Assembly (NCBI RefSeq): GCF_023343835.1
Contig: NC_064449.1
Coordinates: 4,377,778 to 4,441,777 of the forward strand
DNA length: 64,000 bases
Source: Lagopus muta
Taxonomy: Eukaryota > Chordata > Aves > Galliformes > Phasianidae
Reading direction: 5' to 3'
This document shows, piece after piece, positions 39,377 to 52,900 of the stretch; positions within the stretch are counted from its first letter, which is position 1; each line of letters opens with the position of its first letter. The translations under genes were made by a program, and so were the position numbers. The notes beneath the pieces were generated by a model. The model saw nothing but the letters and a program-made list of their open reading frames with translations. It had not been told where the DNA came from and did no database searches.

Positions 39377-41989
39377 GCGGTCCCGAGTGCCGCTGCCCGG
39401 GGACGCCGCCGTGCCGGCGGGTGTCCCGGGTCCCGCCCGCCACGCCCGGCTTCAGCCGCCATCCGCCCCTCCCCCGGCGAGCGGGCGCGTCAGGCGGGGG
39501 CGCCGCGGTTCCGGGGCGCATGAAGGCGGAAGCCGCAGGCGGAGGCCGCCGCCGCCGCTCTCGGTAAGCGGTGGGGCGGAGGGGGAGGGGGCGGCGCCGG
39601 GCTGAGCCGAGCTGACTCTGGAGGAAGGGGCGCGGGGGGGCCGGGCGCGGGCTGGGGGGCCGGCTCGTCCCAGCCCCGCGGGGTATGTGGGGTGAGCGAG
39701 CCGGGGGTGCGGGTCGGGCCCGAAGGCGGTGTCGGCAGGGAAAGGGAAAGCAAAAGCAGAGCTGTGCTTGAACTGTCCTTCACTCCGCCGTCACACGGCT
39801 GGGGGAGAATCAAAGCGAAATGTGAGCTGCGGGTAGCATCTCCTGCAGAGAAAACTGCGCGTTCTGTTTTCCTGGCGTTCAAGTATGTGAGTGACAGGGG
39901 GAAATAACAGCCAAACAACGCAGGTCCTTGCAGGAAAGAAACAAGCAAACATGGTGAGCAGTGCAAATGAATTCCTGTTTAAAACAGAAAGCAGAACTGG
40001 AATGTGTTGGAAGTGCCCTCTGCTCTCCACCCGGTCACTTAATTGTATTTGGCAAAGAACTAATTACTTCTTTAACGTTTTTTCTTCCGTGTACTTTAGG
40101 TAATTAAAAATGCATGATGTGACTAAAGTAGTTGAACAAAGCAGCCTTGCCAGCTCGCTTGAGAGTCCCATAGCACGTACCACTGGCTAACTGATAAGCT
40201 GCGTTTTGGCATAGTAACTATGCCTGGTTCTATGGAAGGTTGACAGATCTCTGTAGATGTAGAGCTAAACATTGAGGACCGCACTCCATCCTCAGACTGG
40301 AGAAAGCTGAAGCCTTAACGTAGGTTTGAGGATGGGCAGGTACATGCTGTCTAAACATAGCTGTTCCTCCTCCAAACACAACAGCAGCTCTGTCCAAACC
40401 AGAAAGTAGAGAGAAGGAAATGTTGAAGTCTCTGGAGAAAGCATTGTATTGAGATTGTTATCTCATTGTATGGGATAGCACTGTATTGAATTTGTTTCCC
40501 TTACTGCAACTTCCCTTCCGTAGTTATTAGGGCCACAGGCCACCTCCCAAAAATACCCATCAGAAGACTTCACAGCTCCATGAATTTGGGCAGGCTACAA
40601 GAAAGACATGATCAGTTTGTGAGTAATGCAAAGTCATAGAAAATATTCAAGTTAGGCAGCTCTTTAGGTTATCCTGCTTTCAGGGGAAAAAAAAAAAATC
40701 TTTTAAAATATTTGTGTGCCTAAATATGGATAGATTTCATGGAAGTTTTGCCATATCTATGTTAAATAAGATGTTTTAGTCTCAGGGTGTCTTAGAAATA
40801 CATTGTAAAAGGCAGCATGGGGAGGAAAAAAAACCCAAACTTTTGTTTCTGAAAGGAATGAATACCAACATTTGTGAGACAGCATCATTTGCAGAAGCTG
40901 TTTCCCAAATCACACCTTTAGGTTCCCTCCCACACTTCAAATATACTACTAATGCTAGAAACTGAACATGACTCAGAAATTCAGCTTGGAGGGATGTGCT
41001 TGCATGTCTGCATTGGTAACTTAGAGAAGATGGCGTGTAGGCCTAGCAAAAACGTAACTCCCATCACTGAGTGCTCAGAACTAAATCAGATGCCATGTGG
41101 TTCCAGGTACCATTGTTTCTTTTTGTGAGGACCTTAGGCTAAAGGAATTGTTTGGGTTATTTCCCCTACTTGTAGAAGGTTCCCTAAGTTAAAAGGTACT
41201 TGAGGAAGATATATATTTTTTTCGCACAGTTGTGACTGCACAGAGGGATAATTCTGAAAGAAGCCCTGCTGCACAAAGCTTGCTTTTCTTTCATACCTCC
41301 TCTCTTTCAATTTTCTTCAAAAGCCATGCAGCTAACTTAATTCTGTCTACACAAAATGGTATACTCACATTCTTACATAGCAAACTTACAAGTGCCCATT
41401 GCAAATCATGGTATAGTTGGTAAATCATTCCAGTATTTGCACTCTAGTTATGCTGAACAATAGTTTTGCTTTTCAGTTTACATTGTTTGTGGCATTACAT
41501 CTGTTTTCTCAGCTATTTTGGCAGGCACCCAGCTGCCTCCCCACTCTACACGCTCCCTGACTAGTTGATTTATTTGTTTGCTTGCCCTCTGCCCTGCTGA
41601 ATTCTGGTACCTCGCCAGGTTCTGCCTATTCACATTTGCAACCCCTGAGAGTCAGCATAACTAGCATTTTGTTCTAGTCTTGTATCTTGCTGTCTCATAT
41701 CAGGCTGTCAGCTGAAGGCTGGCTTAGATCCTAATTCTTCCTACTCCCTTGGGAGACATGGAGGTGTGGGAAGCCTTAGGGCATGGCTGTTACATTCCCT
41801 ACGATGTACAAGGTGAAGATGAAAGGGCAAATCCCATAAACTGCAGGAACAGAATTCAGACAGGATAAAAAAGAAAACAAGCCTGCTGGTCAAGCACTCA
41901 GTTTTCCAAATATCACAAAGGATGGATATTCTGCACTTGACGAGACACAGCTATCAGCATCCCAACCTCATTTTTAAGTTCTCTCTGCT

Positions 41990-42050
41990 TTGAGCAGGAG
42001 ACTGGACTAGAGACCTCCCAAGGTTCTCTCCAGCCTGAATTATTCCACAG
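41990..42050 (+). mobile_element. Degenerate CR1 3' end
   Basis: GGAGACTGGACTAGAGACCT followed by CCCAAGGTTCTCTCCAGCCTGAATTATTCC resembles the CR1 tail (GGTTGGACTAGATGACCTC...), diverged and without clear terminal repeats. It lies in the KLHL22 5' intron. Confidence 0.7.
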
Positions 42051-45000
42051 TTTTAAGAAAGTGTTGGACCCCCACCAGGCTTGAACCACCTGTCCATATG
42101 GCAGCAAGCTAAACAGCATTAGGATACCCGACACCAGCAAGTCCTAGTTTATTTTGGGCACAGCTGATGCAGAAGAAAATATCATGATCTGCGTAAGATA
42201 CCTCCTCATATACAGAGATGTAACTGACAGCCAGAAGCAATTTGATACAAAAATGTCTGAGTTTCCATAGGAACTAACTTGGTTACTCCCCCTCCTGTAA
42301 CCAAGCTCTCAGAACAGCCCACCACCCCCAGCACACACTGGTAGGCATCACTGTGCAACTTGGATGCTAGTCACAGAATCCAGGGCTCTGTTGTACCATG
42401 CAATATCAATAATAGGTTTCAACACACTGAATCATCAACAGTCTGTTTAAAGCATGTGATCGCTGCATATCTCAGCAAAGTGTAAAGGCTGAATATACCT
42501 ATACTGACATCAGGATGTACCCAGGACATGCCCAGACCCAGCTGCTGGAAGGTACAACACAGATTATTTTGTAGGAAAGCAGGACAGCAGGACTTTGTTC
42601 TCAGTCTCAGGAAGCATATACTGTAAGCTGATAAATTGCCACTCCTCAGGTTGGTCTTCAGTGGAGCAGTACACAAACATCTTGGTGTTAAAGTCCCATA
42701 CCACACCTATTTTAGCATACCTTTAATTTTCCCTTTCCCCATTCTAGTTGAGCTACCCCACTCCTGTACCCTGTGTTCTTAAACAGATGAAGTTTTTCAG
42801 TGAGCACAAGAGCAAGCCAGCATCCCAGTCTCACCATTTTGCTATTTGAATGATCAAGCTACAATATGTTCCCTCAACTCTTCCTGTCCCACTGCCAAGT
42901 TCCTCCCTCATAGGCTGCATACCTTTAGCATAAAGGCAAGTATTGTCATTGATCAGGAAGAGGATTTTGTTAAAACACCAAGCCACAGTTCTTTTCATAC
43001 ATTGATAAACAGTTACTTTAGTTGAATAATTATTTTTTCTTCCATGCAAATGTTCTGCAGAAACATTCTGTGATAATGAAGATTGAATACAAGATGATCA
43101 CAGAGCTATCAGCAAGCCTCTAAAATATTTAGCTTCCAGTGCACCCACAGCTTGTTTCAAGAGATAACCAATAATAAAATGAACTTTGAACATAGTATAG
43201 GAAATACTCATTTCCTTCAGATGCTTCCTCTGTCTCTATGGTTGCAAGACACAGATGCTTTCTCATGGTTTCTAAATAGAATCCAGGCACAAAATAGAGA
43301 AAATTTCAGCCTATTGAGTAAGAGCATTTGTGTTGTGCTAGATAGCTCTGAAGATTTTGAGTTTAGTTTTTTGGGGGGGTGATTGTATTTATTCTTATAT
43401 CTTCTTGATGTGAAGTGACCAAGCAGAATGTGTCTTCCCACATTAGCATTGTCTGTACAAGTGCACATGCAATTACTAACCTCATATATCTCTTTTCTCT
43501 TTATGCACTAGATATTCAGTTGTAATACCCCAATATTACTCAGTCCACTAACCACTAACTTTGAAAGATGAATACAAAACAACCTATCTGTAGGACTTTA
43601 TGCAGCCAGCTAAGAAAGTCCCTAGGCTGATTTTATCTACAGTTTTAAGGCGCTTAGAACAAGAGTTAGCACAGGACTTGCCTTCCCTTGTTTCTGGAGA
43701 CAGAATCCCACAGCATGTGAGAAGACGCTTTTTGTCGTTGCTGCTGTTAAAGAATTCATCTCTTCCACTTGAAGGTCAGTTCTGCAGTTCTCAGCTCCTG
43801 AATCACACAGTTAACAGCTGCCCAACATCAATAAGGAAAAAAAAAAAAAGGAAAAAACCCCTAAATTTCTAGGAACGTTACTCAGTCATGGACCGAGTTT
43901 CTCAGTAAGAAAAGTAGAACAGAAATGCCACAAGAACATTCTGCTCTCAAGAAGCTGATGCTAGAGAGACCCACAACAGAAGAGACTCAGCTGCATGGTT
44001 CAAGGGACTGTAATGGCAAGGAAAGGCCTGCCTACAGCTCCTTCACTGACAAGGGTGGATATACTAGCCTATGAAAATGGCTTACAAGATAACAAAGTTC
44101 ATGCATGGACAGGAAGAAAAAATAGTAAATAGAAGGTTTTCTGCAGCATGCAGGAAATTGAACAAGTCTGTTCTGTACTTTCATTCACAGCTGTACCCTT
44201 TGTACTACATTTAGCCCTTTTATTCCTCCCTCTACAGGGAAGACTGAGCAAAATGCAGATTTGAGATGGGGTTAGATAACGTACAGTTACAATAAAGCCC
44301 CTTGTCATTTTTAAGATTGACAGATGCTGACAAGGCACAAGTATTCCTAGATATATTAGCAGTGATTCCCTGCACCCAGCTGTTACACTGCACATGCAAT
44401 AGCACACTTCCACTGCTGGGCTATCAGATTTTAGGCAGTAACAAAGGCACAAGACACACTAGAGAAAAACTGCAGTTAGACCACATAGCCTGCAAAGCAA
44501 GACACTGTTGTGCTAACGTGATACCCCTCTGTAGCAACTTCATAGTCTATATTTAACGCAGTAGAGACATACAGAACATTATCAGTTAACCAAGAGCACT
44601 GCACTTAGTTCAGAAAACCAGAACACCAACCCAATTTTCCCCTACCCTCACTCAAGCAACCACTTTCCACAGCTGTACCCACCCAATCCCAGCTGTATAA
44701 GCTGCCTCTTATACAGCTGAGGGCACTCAGTACATCAGCTAAGTGATTCCTTCTGCTCATCCCCCACTCACTGTTCAATGGCAAGTAGGCAACAATCCAT
44801 GGAAATAATGTGATATATATTAATATATAATTAAGCTACTTCTACAACACGTGCCTTTGCTAAAATTTGTTGTGCAGAAGCAACATCCAGTTTAGCTGTA
44901 GCACATCACACTTCTTCTCTAGCCTCACTTCCACCTACAACTGACACACACTTAGGCTGCATCAAAGGTCATGCTGTTTTCTCTACCCAATAAAAGTCTA

Positions 45001-45435
45001 ACAATTCAGAAAACAGCTCACTTATTACATGTACTTCTGCTTTTTGTTGCAATTATTTCACTCTTTAGAGGCTCACTTTGATACAACTCCCTAATTTGTT
45101 GAAAAGGTACATTTTTTTTGAGCATTAACCACATTAAAACACATCAACTCTGTACAAGTGGTTTGTTTGAATTTGTTCCTCATTTGGACAGTATCTTAGC
45201 CTAATTTGTTTTTGCTGTATTTATTCTCTTAGTGAATTTCTGATCAACACCTAGTAATGCTCACTCCTTCACTTGCCTTTTCTTTTAATATTATCTGCCT
45301 TGCCTCAATCTATCACTCGTATTTCCCAGGAGCAAATAAAATGATACAGTAATGTTTTGTCTGCTTCAAAGGCAGTCATCTTATTTCTAGGAAAAACATC
45401 TACCTGTCATGAAAAAGAATCCATTATTCATCTCT

Positions 45436-46010
45436 TCAGCTGATGATGGATAGCTTCCCTGTATAATCGACCTGAATGTGCTTCCTAGAAGGCAGTCTCA
45501 TCAGGGCTTTCTTCTGAGCTCGTTGCCCTGGTTTTGCTGGCAAAGAGCAGACAGCCATTAATATACATTTGCAATTTTGTTCCATCCCACCCAGGAAGCA
45601 GTGGCACCTCGCTTCCTTTTGTTTTGGACAGCATAAGGTGACTTCCTTAGGCAGTGCAATAACTGTTTCCATATTTCTTAGTGCCATCCAGATAGCTTCT
45701 TCCTCACTGACCACACACAGAATACCTTGCAGTACTTTGGGAGATTCCTAACATGACATTCCCTGTCTATGGCTGGTACAATTAGCAGTGGTTTCATCTC
45801 TTCACTGGTTGTTTGGATTTGTTCTGCTTTTGCTTTTCTGACTGCTGATGGTTCCTTGTGACTGTTCCTCACACCCTAAGCTATTTCCCAGAGCCACTGC
45901 AGGAGAGGCTGTTATAACTGTGCCTTAAGCAGCCATGTCAGCTAAGGCATTTCCTTTTGCTAATGTGTTTTTTTGAGTGTCTGCTCTGACAACTAGGCAT
46001 AGCCCATCAG
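45436..46010 (-). mobile_element. Endogenous retrovirus pol fossil (RNase H end to integrase start), broken
   Basis: Read on the minus strand, a frame ends in KGNALADMAA (about 45928-45957), the typical last helix of retroviral RNase H. About 430 bases further on, another frame has a CSLPAKPGQRA stretch and then HIQVDYTGKL (about 45460-45490), which resembles the integrase region leading into the first catalytic Asp. The order and spacing fit pol. The copy is dead: there is a stop right after the RNase H motif, at least one frame change between the motifs, and a stop soon after the integrase motif. I saw no LTRs, gag or env. It lies antisense to KLHL22 in its 5' intron. The genus is uncertain (gammaretrovirus-like or ERV-L-like). 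Confidence 0.7.
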
Positions 46011-46915
46011 ATCTAACTGCTGCAACTTCTCACATTCTTCAAAGACAATAGAAAGGGTAAATTACAGGATGCTAACAAAGGAATTAGGAGATTTTGAGAG
46101 CTTAACTATGGGCATGAAACAATAACTTCCAGCTAGCTTTTTACAGGCATTTCCCCATATGCTGTAAGGATCTTCCTGTAGCGTCAGTGGCAGCAGTACA
46201 AAGATGTATGGGATAGCCCTCAACAGTGCCTACACCAAAGGAAATATCCCCTCTGCAGAGACCCACAGTGAAGTCAAAAGGAGTTGTACATGCTAGCTTG
46301 AAGTCAGCACAGTAAAGAGGCTCACTGCAAAGCCTGTAGTCTCAGATGGTATTGTATAGACTGGAAATGTGCTCAGCTAAGGAAGATAAAGCATAAAACA
46401 GGAGAGAATAAAGCTTTCAGATTCTGTGGTATAATATCAAGCAAAAGACCGAAGGTGCAGGTTTGTTTTTTACAACAAAGTTATTTGAGGATATTAGGCA
46501 ATGTGGAATTTGGGAAAAATTGTGAGAGATCTGCTGTTTGTTACAGACATCATAGAAATGCAAAGGAAACAAGGGGTTTGGCAATAGGTTGGGAAGTGAA
46601 AATACGTGTACATCCCCACATGCAGCATACTTTTGGACTGGAAAACCAGGAGTCAAAAAATCGTTAGTAATGCCATGTTTTGCCAGGTTGACAAGCTGAT
46701 ATATCCCTGCCTATTTTCCATATCATTTGGGATAATTTCTCTTGGGTAGAATTGTTTTTGATGGTTCTCCTTTGACTGAAGAGTTGGTTTGATTTATTTA
46801 CTGTGATAGATGAGTCAGAGGACCGTTTGTAAGCAAAAGACACAAACCTTTGCTGATTCTGTTGTCTCACAGATTTCATTCTGCTGCAGCTTTTGGCTGA
46901 ACATTTCTGCCTGGG

Positions 46916-49900
46916 ATGGCGGAGGATCAGGAGCTGACTCAGCCACACAAAGCTCAACTCGAGTCCTCCCTTCAGCAGCGCACCAGCAACACATACCGCA
47001 GTGCGGAGCACTCTCAGGCTTTGCTCAGTGGCTTGGTATCTCTCCGAGACAGCAGCATCCTCTTTGATGTAGTTCTTGTAGTGGAAGAGAAACCTATTGA
47101 GGCTCATCGGATACTGCTAGCTGCATCTTGTGACTATTTCAGGTATGCTTTCAGTACAGCAGTAACAAGCATGTGTATGAGCGTAAAGCAGCATTGCAAC
47201 TTCCAAATCTTCTGTTAGCACACTGCGCACACTGCCTCCTGATGTAGAATTAGATCCACAAGGTAGAGCTGAATGGGTTTCAGAATGCTACGAATGGCTT
47301 TATTCAGCCTTCTGTTATGTGTCTGTAGAAATAAAGCTCATGTTAGTGCACTGTGAGCTTACCTTCACTACATTCACAGCCTTGGAGGTATGTAAAGGGG
47401 AGAAGATAACTCACTCTATTTTTGTGAACAAATAAATCCAAAGGCAGTCCAGACAAATCTGGAAGAACTGCTTTAGCTTAAAAAAACTCAAGTTCCTGTT
47501 TTTCTCTTCCCCCATCCCTGGAGTATCTGCCTTCACCCACTGCCTATCCCTATGTACTGAGTCTGTACTTAAATCCTTCCACTGTGAATTACACCTTTCA
47601 GGTAGTCCCCACTGTTTTCCTTCAGAATGAGAGGTATTCCTTTCTTAGGTCCTGGAAGTCTGTGCTTTTTGTATCATCGGCTTAGAAAAGAGGTAATCCC
47701 AAAGAAGTATCTGACTAGGATTTATCTTTTTGAATATTTTGTTATGTTCTCAGGATAGCATAAGATAAGTAAACTGAACACAGTTTTTTTTTACAGAGGA
47801 ATGTTTGCAGGAGGACTGAGAGAGATGGAACAAGAAGAAGTTCATATTCATGGAATCTCCTACAACGCAATGTGTAAAATCTTGAATTTCATTTATACTT
47901 CTGAGCTGGAACTCAGTGTCAGCAGTGTACAGGAAACCTTAGCTGCAGCCTGTCAGCTTCAGGTGAGGTGCTGGGAGGTATGATGAAAAAGAAGCAAGAA
48001 ACAAAAGAATGAAAGAAACAGAAAACATGGCTGGAGGGCTAGGGAGTGAAACAGAGCATGATTCCAATGAAAAGAATTTCTTTGGGATACAGTAACCATT
48101 GGAAGGGCTGGAACAATAAACCAGTGCTTGCATGTCTGATCTGTGCTATGGTTTCATCATCATTTTGTCTAAAAGATTATTTTATGAAGCACTCACTTTC
48201 ACTGATCAGCATATAAAAGCTTCCCTAGAATAGAATACTGCTCACCTATGATAAAGGACAAGGTGTGCTCCTCTTAAACCTGCCAAGATCTACCCCAGAT
48301 TGAGTCCACAGGCATGTAACCTTACCTGACCTCATCACTACCACCATGGTTTCTGCACAAAGTGCCTTTTGCTTTCAAGGCAGTTCTTTTTCTCTAATTT
48401 TCCCTGCAGCTAATTGCTGCACAGGATTTGGTACTAACCTTAAACTTTCTGGGTGCTTTGGTTGGCTACACACTTAGCACCAGTTTGTTAGTGGAGGGAC
48501 TCTTGATCAGTTGTTACTTTGCCAGTTGTCTTCCTGCCAGATACAACTTCAGATAGTACTCAGAAGACGACACTAAATGCTAATGTTCTCAAATGGCTTT
48601 TTATGCACTTGAGTGATGCAGATATTTTTGTTATAGTTACAATCTGTGATATAGCGTGTCTGTAGTGCTCTGAGAGAGCAACTGAGGGAGCATCTGTTGC
48701 CATGTCCTTTCTGCCTTTTGTTTCCATGACTGCCTCCCAGGCAGCCTTCATCTCTCATGTTAACAAATGAGGCAGCCTGGCTGTTCAGTATCCCATGTGT
48801 CCCAGAAGATGCATTGCTGCTACACGAGAAGCAAAACTCAAAGGCTTGCAGTATAGTGTGGCTAGAAGATCTGGGTTATATTCATCTGCATCCCCAAGTT
48901 GAGTTGTGATTTTTCTCTGGAAAAAGGTGAACATGGCAGTCAGATTGTGAGAAGAGCAATTTTCTTGTCAACAACTTTTTTACAGTTTTTGGAAGCTTCC
49001 AAAGCTTGGAAGTTCTATGCTTCTGTCATCTGTATCTTGGAACGTAAGGCAAATGCTGTATGAAATAAAAGATTTCTCTCTCTTGCAGATTCCAGAAGTC
49101 ATTAAGTTCTGTTGTGATTTTCTAATGTCCTGGGTAGATGAAGAGAACATCCTGGATGTATACAAACTAGCTGACCATTATGACTTGAGACATTTGAGCG
49201 ATCAGCTGGACTCCTACATTTTGAAGAACTTTGCAGCTTTCTCAAGGACACAAGCATACCGCCAGCTACCCCTGCAGAAGGTCTACTCCCTGCTCAGTAG
49301 CAACCGTTTGGAGGTTAACTATGAATTTGAAGTTTATGACGGTGCACTTTTTTATCATTATTCTCCAGAGCAACTGGAGACAGATCAGGTCTCCCTGATG
49401 GAGCCCCTTAAGCTACTTGAGACAGTTCGATTTCCTCTGATGGAACCCCAGATCCTGCAAAGGCTTCATGACAAATTAAGTCCATGTCCTTTAAAAGATA
49501 CAGTCGCAGATGCACTAATGTACCACAAGAATGAATGTCTTCAGCCAATGCTCCAGAGCTCCCAGACACAGCTGAGATCAGAGTTCCAGTGTGTAGTGGG
49601 ATTTGGAGGGATGCATTCTACTCCATCCATTGTTCTCAGTGATCAAGCCAAGTATCTGAACCCCCTGTTGGGAGAGTGGAGGCACTTTACAGCTGCACTA
49701 GCCCCCAGAATGTCCAACCAGGGGATTGCTGTTCTCAATAATTTTGTATATTTAATTGGCGGAGACAACAATGTAAGTGGTTTTCGAGCAGAGTCGAGGT
49801 GTTGGAGGTAAGATAAGGATAATCCTGCTACTATTCTCATTTCCACCCCATTGCCCATCTCTGAGTCAGTAAGCCTTTAGTGCAGTCTGTATGCTTGCTG

Positions 49901-52900
49901 GCAAAAAAGATAGGAGCCTCTCACTGAAAGAAATAATGAGAAATAAGGAAATTAGCATCATAGCAACAGAAAGCTTCCAGCAATGCCACTCCTGACTGCG
50001 TAGAAACAGCTGCTTATTCAGGAGTATTACAGCCTTCTCTTCTTTGTTGGAGGGAGTGAAGTATTAAAGGTTTGGAAATGGTAATGAACTAGAAGTTTCC
50101 AGAATCCTAGACTGTCTAGATGCTCTTGAAATGAGATTTTCCAAAAGTCCTCTGTGTGCAGTTCTCATCCCTGTGCAAAGGGATTTAGCCACCAGAAAGG
50201 ATTTGTTAGTAAAATGCTGCTATTAGTTGATTACTGAGAAAATGCATGCACAGTAGCAGCATTCCAGGGTTGTCTTCAGTTCTGTGCCAGAAAAAAATGC
50301 ACTGGAGAAAGGAACAGTTTTAGATCTTGATGCCCATTACATTGCAAAAACAGATATAAACCCTTTTGATTTTATAATGTAATCATCTTATCTTTACTAG
50401 TTACAGTGGAATTGCCCTGATTTCATGCCACGCACATCTTCCCTTCACCATCAGCTGTCACTGTAACTACAATTTCCAGATTGGATAGATCCTTATATCT
50501 GAAAATTAATCATGAGGCTTACTTGAAGCAGCACATATGTTGGAAAAAAAGAGTCAAAGAAGCCACAAAATGCTTATGCACCCTCTTGATGTCTTGAAGA
50601 TCCAGATTCAGTCTGTGCTACTGTTAGAATGTTTTACCTTGTAGAATAGCTTTATGCTAACAGATTTTGATGCATAATCTGAAGGCACGTATAAGACAAT
50701 AGAAAACCTAGGCTTTTATAGCATGATTGTATCAGCTGAAACACATCTTCTAAAAATAGACAAAAAGAACTTTGCTAATAATAAGATGCTGACAAGGCTG
50801 TATTTCACTCCACTTACAGCTGAATTTAATTTCAACCAAAGACAGTACAATAACCCCATGTGTGGTGCTGTCTTGTATTCCAGCAATGATTCTGTGAATG
50901 TATGAATCACTTCCTTTGATCCCATTCTTTTATAAGGTATGACCCACGACACAACAAATGGTTCCAGATCCAGTCCCTACAGCAAGAGCATGCTGACCTC
51001 AGTGTTTGTGTTGTGGACAATTATATATACGCCGTCGCAGGCCGAGATTACCATGAAGACCTGAGAGAAGTGGAGAGGTATGACCCTAAAAGCAACACTT
51101 GGGAATATGTGACACCTCTGAAGAAGGAGGTAAGGAGTGCGTTAGCCACACACACTGATACAGTTCCCCAGTTCCTAATTTCATCTTTTTAGGTGATTTT
51201 CTCATGCATAGCTTTCATTTTGCTGATACTCACATGGGAAACTACTTATGTATTTGAGATAAACATACCAGTAAAGAATAATAATAATGTAGAACTTTAA
51301 TTTTGAGGTTTAATGCTTATTTTTCTTGTTTTCTCCCTGCTTTCCCCTGCACCTCTGTTGTATTAATCCTTAAAACCATTTCAAATTGAACATGTAAGTC
51401 AGGGAACTCCCCATTCCTCCTGGGGTAGGTAAACCATGAGTAGTATAAGCTTCTTATCTACAGTCCTGATAAGCATGCTTTATTCCCAATTAGAAGAAAT
51501 CATCAAATACTAGGAAGATACCATAGGATCACAGAATGGCTCAGGTTCAAGGGATCTTAAAGATCATCTAGTTCCAACACCCCCTGCCGTGGGCAGGCTT
51601 GCCAACCACTAAATCAGGCACTAGATCAGATACTAGATCAGGTTGCCCAGACCCTATCCAGCCTCCAGGGATGGAGCATCCACAACTTCTCTGAGCAGGC
51701 TGTTCCAGTGCCTGACCACCCTCTGAGTGAGGGTACATCATTTTCTGTATACTATTTAGCTCATGGACTTCCAAGTAGGCAAGGGAGAAATGTAACTATA
51801 TGGATGAGTTTCTAATAAAGAAATAGTAAGAAATGACAACCCAGTGTAGTTCTGGAAGTTTTGGAAATTCTGGGGTAATTAATTTAGAAATTCACACTTT
51901 CAACATAATCACCTTGAAAGGAGTTGTCTGTAAAAAAAATAGAAAATCCTTTCAAATGTTAATATCTGCGTATGTCATGAAGAATGTCACTTCTTTAATG
52001 TCTATTCCATACTTTGAAGCTGGGAGAAATACATAAACACAGACCTCCAACTCTTGCTTTCCCACGTGGTGATGCAGGTATATGCACACGCTGGAGCAGC
52101 ACTGGATGGGAAGATGTATATTACCTGTGGGAGGAGAGGAGAAGATTATCTGAAGGAGCTGCAATGTTACGATCCAAAGACTGACCGCTGGGAAGTTTTA
52201 GCAGATGGTCCAGAGAGACGTGCTTGGCATGGGATGGCTGCACTGCTGGGAAAGCTCTATGTAATTGGAGGAAGCAACAATGATTCTGGATACAGAAGGG
52301 ATGTTCACCAGGTGAGATCTTATCATACCTATGCCCTGGAAGAGTCTGTTTCTTATAGATGCTTTCACACTGATGTCTTTCTCCTCCTAAGTACGCAAGT
52401 AAAACTCTCTAGCATCAGCTCTCTTCCACTTAATTGCAGAACTTGCCATGATTTATTGCTGCTGTCTTGAATGCACTGTCTAAGCATTAAAGCTGTAGCA
52501 TTTGAGATTCATGTAAATTTTAAAATATCTTTGCTGAATGACATTCACTCCCATGCATATAGCCCCTAAGTAGCACATCAGCTGAGTTTCCTTTAATTGC
52601 CTTCTCATATGCATTTTTTCCTAAGTTAAGAACCTTGGAATTAGCAGTGTACAATTGCAGGACAGGATTTGTTAAGGATACGTTGGAAAGCACAATGAGT
52701 GGATTGGATGGCAATTGTATAATGCAATAAAATATACAGTACCTGATGGGCAGTGATGAATGGAGAATTTTCTTGTGTCTTACTCTGACTTCTATAACTG
52801 CTAAAGACATGAAAAAAGACAAAAAAAAAAAAGTAATTGCTTTGTTAAAGCCAATGAAGATAGCAAAATTCAAGCTGAAGTTTGAGTTACAAGAAGATGC

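Larger units (their letters stand above)
38750..39700. promoter_or_regulatory. CpG-island bidirectional promoter of MED15 (-) and KLHL22 (+)
   Basis: A dense CpG, GC-rich block lies between the MED15 start codon (39091, minus strand) and a candidate KLHL22 noncoding first exon whose donor is TCG|GTAAGCG at 39563/39564. It holds ETS sites CCGGAAGT (39181-39188) and ACTTCCGG (39200-39207), the palindrome TCTCGCGAGA (39257-39266), a ZNF143/THAP11-like GCCGGGATTTGTAGT (39289-39303) and an NRF1-like TGCGCAGGCG (39367-39376). I see no TATA box. Head-to-head order is also known for the human pair. Confidence 0.85.
39564..46872 (+). other. KLHL22: KLHL22 5' intron (candidate, 7.3 kb)
   Basis: If the first KLHL22 exon ends at 39563, this is the intron to the start-codon exon, whose acceptor is TCTCACAG (ends 46872) or GCTGCAG (ends 46889). 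It contains a CR1 tail near 42.0 kb and a retroviral pol fossil near 45.4-46.0 kb. No other gene was found; frames such as the one at 43600-43872 have no recognisable domain. Confidence 0.6.

Noticed and set aside
43600-43872. 90-residue frame in the KLHL22 5' intron
   Set aside because: No recognisable domain, no splice or promoter support, and it ends in a poly-A-driven Lys run.
49017-49088. In-frame ATG before KLHL22 exon 3
   Set aside because: Intron sequence; a clean TCTTGCAG acceptor at 49088 and the phase from exon 2 fix the exon start at 49089.
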